From an uncultured Bacteroidia bacterium (GTDB lineage: Bacteria; Bacteroidota; Bacteroidia; Bacteroidales; UBA932): a stretch of 9,765 nucleotides of DNA. The position numbers and the translations under genes were made by a program. Below the pieces are notes generated by a model. The model had not been told where the DNA came from. It made no database searches and saw nothing but the letters and a program-made list of their open reading frames with translations. Location: positions 1-9,765 of the forward strand of contig CACXFP010000188.1 of assembly GCA_902766985.1 (NCBI GenBank), in the 5' to 3' direction. This document shows positions 6,388 through 9,765 of this stretch, piece by piece; positions within the stretch are counted from its first letter, which is position 1; the number at the start of each line of letters is the position of its first letter.

Positions 6388-9006
6388 CTATTTTGTAGCG
6401 GTATCTATCATGGCTTCGAGGGCTTGGGCGAGGCCAGCGACGTCACGGCCGCCGGCCGTGGCGAGCTGGGGCTGTCCGCCGCCACCTCCCTGGATGAACT
6501 TCGCCGCTTCGCGGATGTCCTTGCCTGCATTCTTCCCGGAGGCGGCAAGGTCCTCGGAATAGGCGAGCACCAGGTTGGGCTTACCGCCGGATTCGAAGGC
6601 TGCTGCGAAGACGGTATCCTTGGTAATCTTCGAAATGATGGCCGCAATGTCGCGTACTGTCTGGGGATCCTGTGTCATCGTGAACCTGATCACATTGTAG
6701 CCGCCGACCTTTTCTGCCTTTCCCATAAGGGCTTCGGCAGCCTGCCGGGCGGCCTTGCGGGCATAGTCTTCCACCTGTTTCTTGAATTCGGAGTTCTGTT
6801 CCATCATCTTCGCTATTGCGGCATGGATGTCGGGAACGTTGTTGAACATTTCACGGATTCCCTTCAGTGTCTTCTGCATGGCGCGGACCGACTGTTCCGC
6901 GGCCGTTCCGGTGACGGCTTCAATCCTCCGTACCCCTGCGGCTATGGCGCTTTCCGATACAATCTTGAACAGGCCTATGCGGCCGGTGGAAGGGGCATGG
7001 CAGCCTCCGCACAGTTCCACACTGGGGCCGAATCTCACCACCCTGACCTTGTCTCCGTATTTTTCTCCGAAGAGGGCGATGGCTCCCATCTCCCTGGCAT
7101 CGTCCATCGAGGTTTCCCTGAATTCCTGGAGGGGGAAATCGGCCCTTATCATGGAGTTGACAAGGTCTTCCGTCTTCTCGATCTCTTCATCCGTCATCTT
7201 TGAGAAATGGGAGAAGTCGAAGCGGAGATAGTCGGGCCCTACGAATGAGCCTTTCTGTTCGACGTGGGTGCCGAGAACCTGCCTCAGGGCGTTGTCCAGA
7301 AGGTGGGTGGCGGAATGGTTGGAGGTTATCGCCGTCCTTCTCGCCGCGTCCACCTTGAGAGTAAAGGGACCTTCACTGTCGGAAGGCATCTTTTCGGCCA
7401 CGTGGATCGTGAGCCCGTTTTCCTTTATCGTGTTGAGTATCCTGATCTCTTCACCTGAAGCGGAGACGATGGTCCCCGTGTCTCCTACCTCTCCTCCCAT
7501 TTCTCCGTAGAACGGGGTGAAATCGAATACGAGCTGGAGCATTTCCTTCTTCTTCTCCACGACCGTGCGGCTCCTGAGCAGGAGGGACCCTTCGTGAACA
7601 GTTTCGTCGTATCCCGTGAAGACCACCTCGTCGCCGTCGTGGCAGACCGTCCAGTCGCCGAAGGTGTTCGCGGTGGCATTGCGGGCGCGTTCCTTCTGTT
7701 TCCCTAGTTCGACCTGGAAGCCTTCCATGTCCACAGAGAACCCGTTCTCTTCGGCGATGAGGCCGGTCAGGTCGATGGGGAAACCGTAGGTGTCGTAGAG
7801 GACGAAGGCGTCGATTCCGGGGATGACCTTAGTGGAGGCGTTCCTGGCGAGATAGTCGTCCATCAGCTTGATGCCGCGGTCGAGGGTGCGGAGGAAGGCG
7901 TTTTCTTCTTCCCTGATCACGTTTTCGATCAGTTTCTGCTGGGCTGTGATTTCCGGATAGGCCTCTCCCATGTCTTCCACGAGGCGGGGAACCAGACGGC
8001 AGATGAAGGGCTCGTTGAAGCCGAGGAAGGTGTACCCGTAGCGGACCGCCCTGCGGAGGATGCGGCGAATCACATAGCCGGCCTTTACGTTGGAAGGAAG
8101 CTGTCCGTCGGCGATTGCGAAAGCTATTGCCCTCAGGTGGTCGGCGATGACCCTGAAGGCGACGTCCGTCTTTTCGGAGGCGCCGTACCGGTGGCCGGAG
8201 AGGTTCTCGATCTCGCGGATTATTCCAGAGAACACGTCGGTGTCATAGTTGGAGGTCTTTCCCTGGAGGACCATGCAGAGCCTTTCGAAGCCCATGCCGG
8301 TGTCTATGTTCTTGTTGGGGAGCGGCTCCAGATGCCCGTCAGCCTTGCGGTTGTACTGCATGAACACGAGGTTCCAGATCTCGATTACACGGGGGTCGTC
8401 CGTATTGACCAGTTTCTCGCCGGGGATGGCGGCCCTTTCCTCGTCGTCGCGCAGGTCGATGTGGATCTCGCTGCAGGGACCGCAGGGGCCGGTGTCGCCC
8501 ATTTCCCAGAAATTGTCGTGTTTGTTGCCAAGGACGATGTGGTTCTCGGGAACATGCCTGCGCCAGGCTTCCCGGGCTTCTTCATCCATTTCGGTGCCGT
8601 CTTCTGACGAACCTTCGAAAACGGTTACATAGAGTTTTTCCTTGTCTATCCCGTACACTTCCGTGAGAAGCTCCCAGGCCCAGTCGATCGCTTCGTCCTT
8701 GAAGTAGTCGCCGAAACTCCAGTTCCCGAGCATCTCGAACATGGTGTGGTGCCTTCCGTCATGTCCCACGGCTTCGAGATCGTTGTGCTTTCCGCTTACC
8801 CTGAGGCATTTCTGCGAATCCGTAGCCCTTTTGGACTTTGGAGCCGAGTTGCCGAGGAAGATGTCTTTGAACTGGTTCATTCCAGCGTTCGTGAACATCA
8901 GGGTCGGGTCGTTCTTGATGACCATCGGGGCGCTGGGTACTATGGTATGTCCTTTGGATGCAAAGAATTCGAGGAATTTCTGTCTTATCTCTTTCGCTGT
9001 CATCAT
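6388..9006 (-). CDS. alaS: Alanyl-tRNA synthetase
   Basis: This enzyme charges tRNA-Ala and clears mischarged Ser/Gly-tRNA-Ala. Starting at the ATG at 9006 it has 872 residues, a normal length. Counting from that start, the class II catalytic core includes HHTMFEMLGNWSFGDYFK (about 86-103), DTGPCGPCSEIHIDL (171-185) and IDTGMGFERL (234-243). The editing domain has the zinc motif HSATH (564-568) and the paired CGGCH (666-670), where most bacterial enzymes have CGGTH. The C-terminal domain has the glycine-rich QGGGGGQP near 839. The frame is open back to a TTG at 9042, but that codon lies inside a promoter box (9040-9047), and MMTAKEIR aligns with the MLTAKEIR start of Bacteroides AlaS. The ATG at 9003 is the alternative. 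The permease-Fmt gene follows after 20 nt on the same strand, so the two are probably cotranscribed. Confidence 0.97.
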   Translation of the reverse strand: MMTAKEIRQKFLEFFASKGHTIVPSAPMVIKNDPTLMFTNAGMNQFKDIFLGNSAPKSKRATDSQKCLRVSGKHNDLEAVGHDGRHHTMFEMLGNWSFGDYFKDEAIDWAWELLTEVYGIDKEKLYVTVFEGSSEDGTEMDEEAREAWRRHVPENHIVLGNKHDNFWEMGDTGPCGPCSEIHIDLRDDEERAAIPGEKLVNTDDPRVIEIWNLVFMQYNRKADGHLEPLPNKNIDTGMGFERLCMVLQGKTSNYDTDVFSGIIREIENLSGHRYGASEKTDVAFRVIADHLRAIAFAIADGQLPSNVKAGYVIRRILRRAVRYGYTFLGFNEPFICRLVPRLVEDMGEAYPEITAQQKLIENVIREEENAFLRTLDRGIKLMDDYLARNASTKVIPGIDAFVLYDTYGFPIDLTGLIAEENGFSVDMEGFQVELGKQKERARNATANTFGDWTVCHDGDEVVFTGYDETVHEGSLLLRSRTVVEKKKEMLQLVFDFTPFYGEMGGEVGDTGTIVSASGEEIRILNTIKENGLTIHVAEKMPSDSEGPFTLKVDAARRTAITSNHSATHLLDNALRQVLGTHVEQKGSFVGPDYLRFDFSHFSKMTDEEIEKTEDLVNSMIRADFPLQEFRETSMDDAREMGAIALFGEKYGDKVRVVRFGPSVELCGGCHAPSTGRIGLFKIVSESAIAAGVRRIEAVTGTAAEQSVRAMQKTLKGIREMFNNVPDIHAAIAKMMEQNSEFKKQVEDYARKAARQAAEALMGKAEKVGGYNVIRFTMTQDPQTVRDIAAIISKITKDTVFAAAFESGGKPNLVLAYSEDLAASGKNAGKDIREAAKFIQGGGGGQPQLATAGGRDVAGLAQALEAMIDTATK

Positions 9007-9039
9007 TATCTGAAAATGATTTGAATATGTTGGAAGACG

Positions 9040-9047
9040 CAAATTTA
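9040..9047 (-). promoter_or_regulatory. Bacteroidota-type -7 box for alaS
   Basis: The minus strand reads TAAATTTG here, matching the Bacteroidota -7 consensus TAnnTTTG. It would start a transcript near 9033-9036, giving a leader of about 30 nt before the ATG at 9006. I find no TTTG -33 element at the usual 19-21 nt spacing, only an AT-rich tract, so this is moderate support. Confidence 0.5.
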
Positions 9048-9069
9048 TGATTTTTTTCTCAAAAATGAG

Positions 9070-9077
9070 TATATTTG
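9070..9077 (+). promoter_or_regulatory. Bacteroidota-type -7 box for the M23 peptidase gene
   Basis: The plus strand reads TATATTTG, matching TAnnTTTG, 29 nt before the ATG at 9107. A transcript would start near 9083, leaving a leader of about 24 nt. No clear TTTG -33 element lies at the standard distance; TTTA at 9044-9047 is the nearest. It faces away from the alaS box only 22 nt to its left. Confidence 0.5.
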
Positions 9078-9095
9078 TTCTCTACATAAGGTAAG

Positions 9096-9102
9096 AAAGG
9101 AG
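9096..9102 (+). promoter_or_regulatory. Shine-Dalgarno-like ribosome binding site
   Basis: AAAGGAG ends 4 nt before the ATG at 9107. It supports that start, and it stands out because korB and gdhA in this window have no such sequence. Confidence 0.5.
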
Positions 9103-9106
9103 CCGG

Positions 9107-9765
9107 ATGTCGAAATTCCGCGGATATATACTGAACCCTGAAACCCTCCTGTATGAGATAACGGAGGTCTCGACGAAGTCGAAATTCCTGAAGAGTTTCG
9201 GCCTTGTCCTTTCCAGTATAGCGCTTAGCGTCCTTTATGCGTGGATCTATGTCGGTGTGCTCGGGCACGACCTTCCCAAAACTGCCCTTCTCAAGAAAGC
9301 CAACGCGCGTTGGAATTCGAAAGTGGAACTGATGGACAGGCGCCTGGACAAGGTGGAGGACGCCCTTACGGCCCTGGAATTCAGGGATAATGGCATTTAC
9401 CGTTCGATTTTTGGAATGAGTCCGATCCCAACGTCGGAGCGTAACGCTGGCTTCGGCGGAGTGGAGAAATACTCCTACCTGGAGGACCTTCCCGGCAATA
9501 ACATCCTCAAATCAACCATAGTGAGGCTGGACCGCCTGACCGGAGGGTCGTATGTGCAGAGCAAATCTTTCGATGAAGTGGATGCTCTTGCCAGGAGGGC
9601 CGGCGACATGGTCTCCTGCATTCCGGCGATTCCCCCGATAAATCCCAATCCTTCCAAATACCGTCTTACGAGTCCTTTCGGATACAGGTCCGATCCCATC
9701 AGCGGGATCACGACCATGCATGCCGGACTTGATTTCGCAATGCCCCCCGGCAATCCCGTCTATGC
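9107..9765 (+). CDS. Membrane-anchored M23-family (LytM-type) peptidase, 3' end cut by window
   Basis: This is an open frame with 219 full codons visible, running off the window. The first 30 residues are a short cytoplasmic part (MSKFRGYILNPETLLYE...). One membrane span follows at about 31-52, then a charged helical, probably coiled-coil stretch (about 60-95), which places the rest in the periplasm. The segment YRSIFGMSPIP (98-108), then AGFGG and SFDEV, match from memory a conserved Bacteroidota peptidase family. The peptidase domain begins at RLTSPFGYRSDP (186-197). Its zinc motif HxxxD is H205-A-G-L-D209; the second zinc motif (HxH) should lie beyond the window. M23 enzymes cut peptide cross-links of peptidoglycan, and some relatives have lost activity and act as regulators. 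This one keeps the first two zinc ligands. A promoter box and an AAAGGAG site support the start, and the gene is divergent from alaS. Confidence 0.88.
   Translation, partial: MSKFRGYILNPETLLYEITEVSTKSKFLKSFGLVLSSIALSVLYAWIYVGVLGHDLPKTALLKKANARWNSKVELMDRRLDKVEDALTALEFRDNGIYRSIFGMSPIPTSERNAGFGGVEKYSYLEDLPGNNILKSTIVRLDRLTGGSYVQSKSFDEVDALARRAGDMVSCIPAIPPINPNPSKYRLTSPFGYRSDPISGITTMHAGLDFAMPPGNPVY

Noticed and set aside
6379..7203. A 274-codon plus-strand open frame opposite the 3' part of alaS
   Set aside because: It is antisense to the conserved AlaRS editing and C-terminal domains and has low-complexity Gly/His-rich composition typical of a shadow frame.
9007..9042. Extended alaS start at the TTG at 9042 (12 extra residues)
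   Set aside because: The TTG sits within the likely -7 promoter box, so it would not be in the transcript. The extra residues do not resemble the AlaRS N terminus.
9059..9268. A 69-codon minus-strand open frame over the M23 peptidase start and promoter region
   Set aside because: It overlaps the conserved N-terminal part of the M23 protein on the opposite strand and covers both promoter boxes. No homology is recognised.

Overview
The window looks like chromosome of an anaerobic member of the Bacteroidota, most likely of the order Bacteroidales. The evidence is the fused gamma/alpha type of 2-oxoglutarate:ferredoxin oxidoreductase, permease, Fmt, AlaS and M23-peptidase sequences of the Bacteroides kind, two TAnnTTTG promoter boxes, and A-rich rather than Shine-Dalgarno leaders at several starts. 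The DNA is visibly GC-rich with GC-rich third codon positions, richer than typical Bacteroides or Prevotella. A Rikenellaceae-like or uncultured gut/rumen lineage would fit, but I cannot place it further. I see no mobile elements, phage genes, CRISPR arrays, tRNAs or rRNAs.

Layout. Bases 1-3836 (+ strand) hold a compact run: korA (5' end outside the window), korB 2 nt later, then gdhA after 23 nt. A strong hairpin terminator follows at 3860-3891. Bases 3890-9006 (- strand) hold a convergent unit read right to left: alaS, then 20 nt later one 825-codon frame encoding an LptF/LptG-type membrane permease joined in frame to methionyl-tRNA formyltransferase. Bases 9007-9106 are a short divergent promoter region. 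From 9107 a membrane-anchored M23 peptidase gene runs rightward off the end of the window; its 3' end is missing.

How the genes work together. KorAB interconverts succinyl-CoA plus CO2 and 2-oxoglutarate using ferredoxin. GdhA aminates 2-oxoglutarate to glutamate with NADPH. As one unit they link low-potential electron metabolism to ammonium assimilation. The minus-strand unit combines tRNA charging (AlaS), initiator-tRNA formylation (Fmt) and an envelope-lipid transport permease. The divergent M23 peptidase acts on the cell wall.

The item most worth attention is the permease-Fmt fusion. Both halves look complete, and six membrane spans would leave the C-terminal Fmt in the cytoplasm where it must act. 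The junction also carries possible internal translation starts, so the cell might make the fusion, a free Fmt, or both. The rest of the window is ordinary housekeeping DNA.
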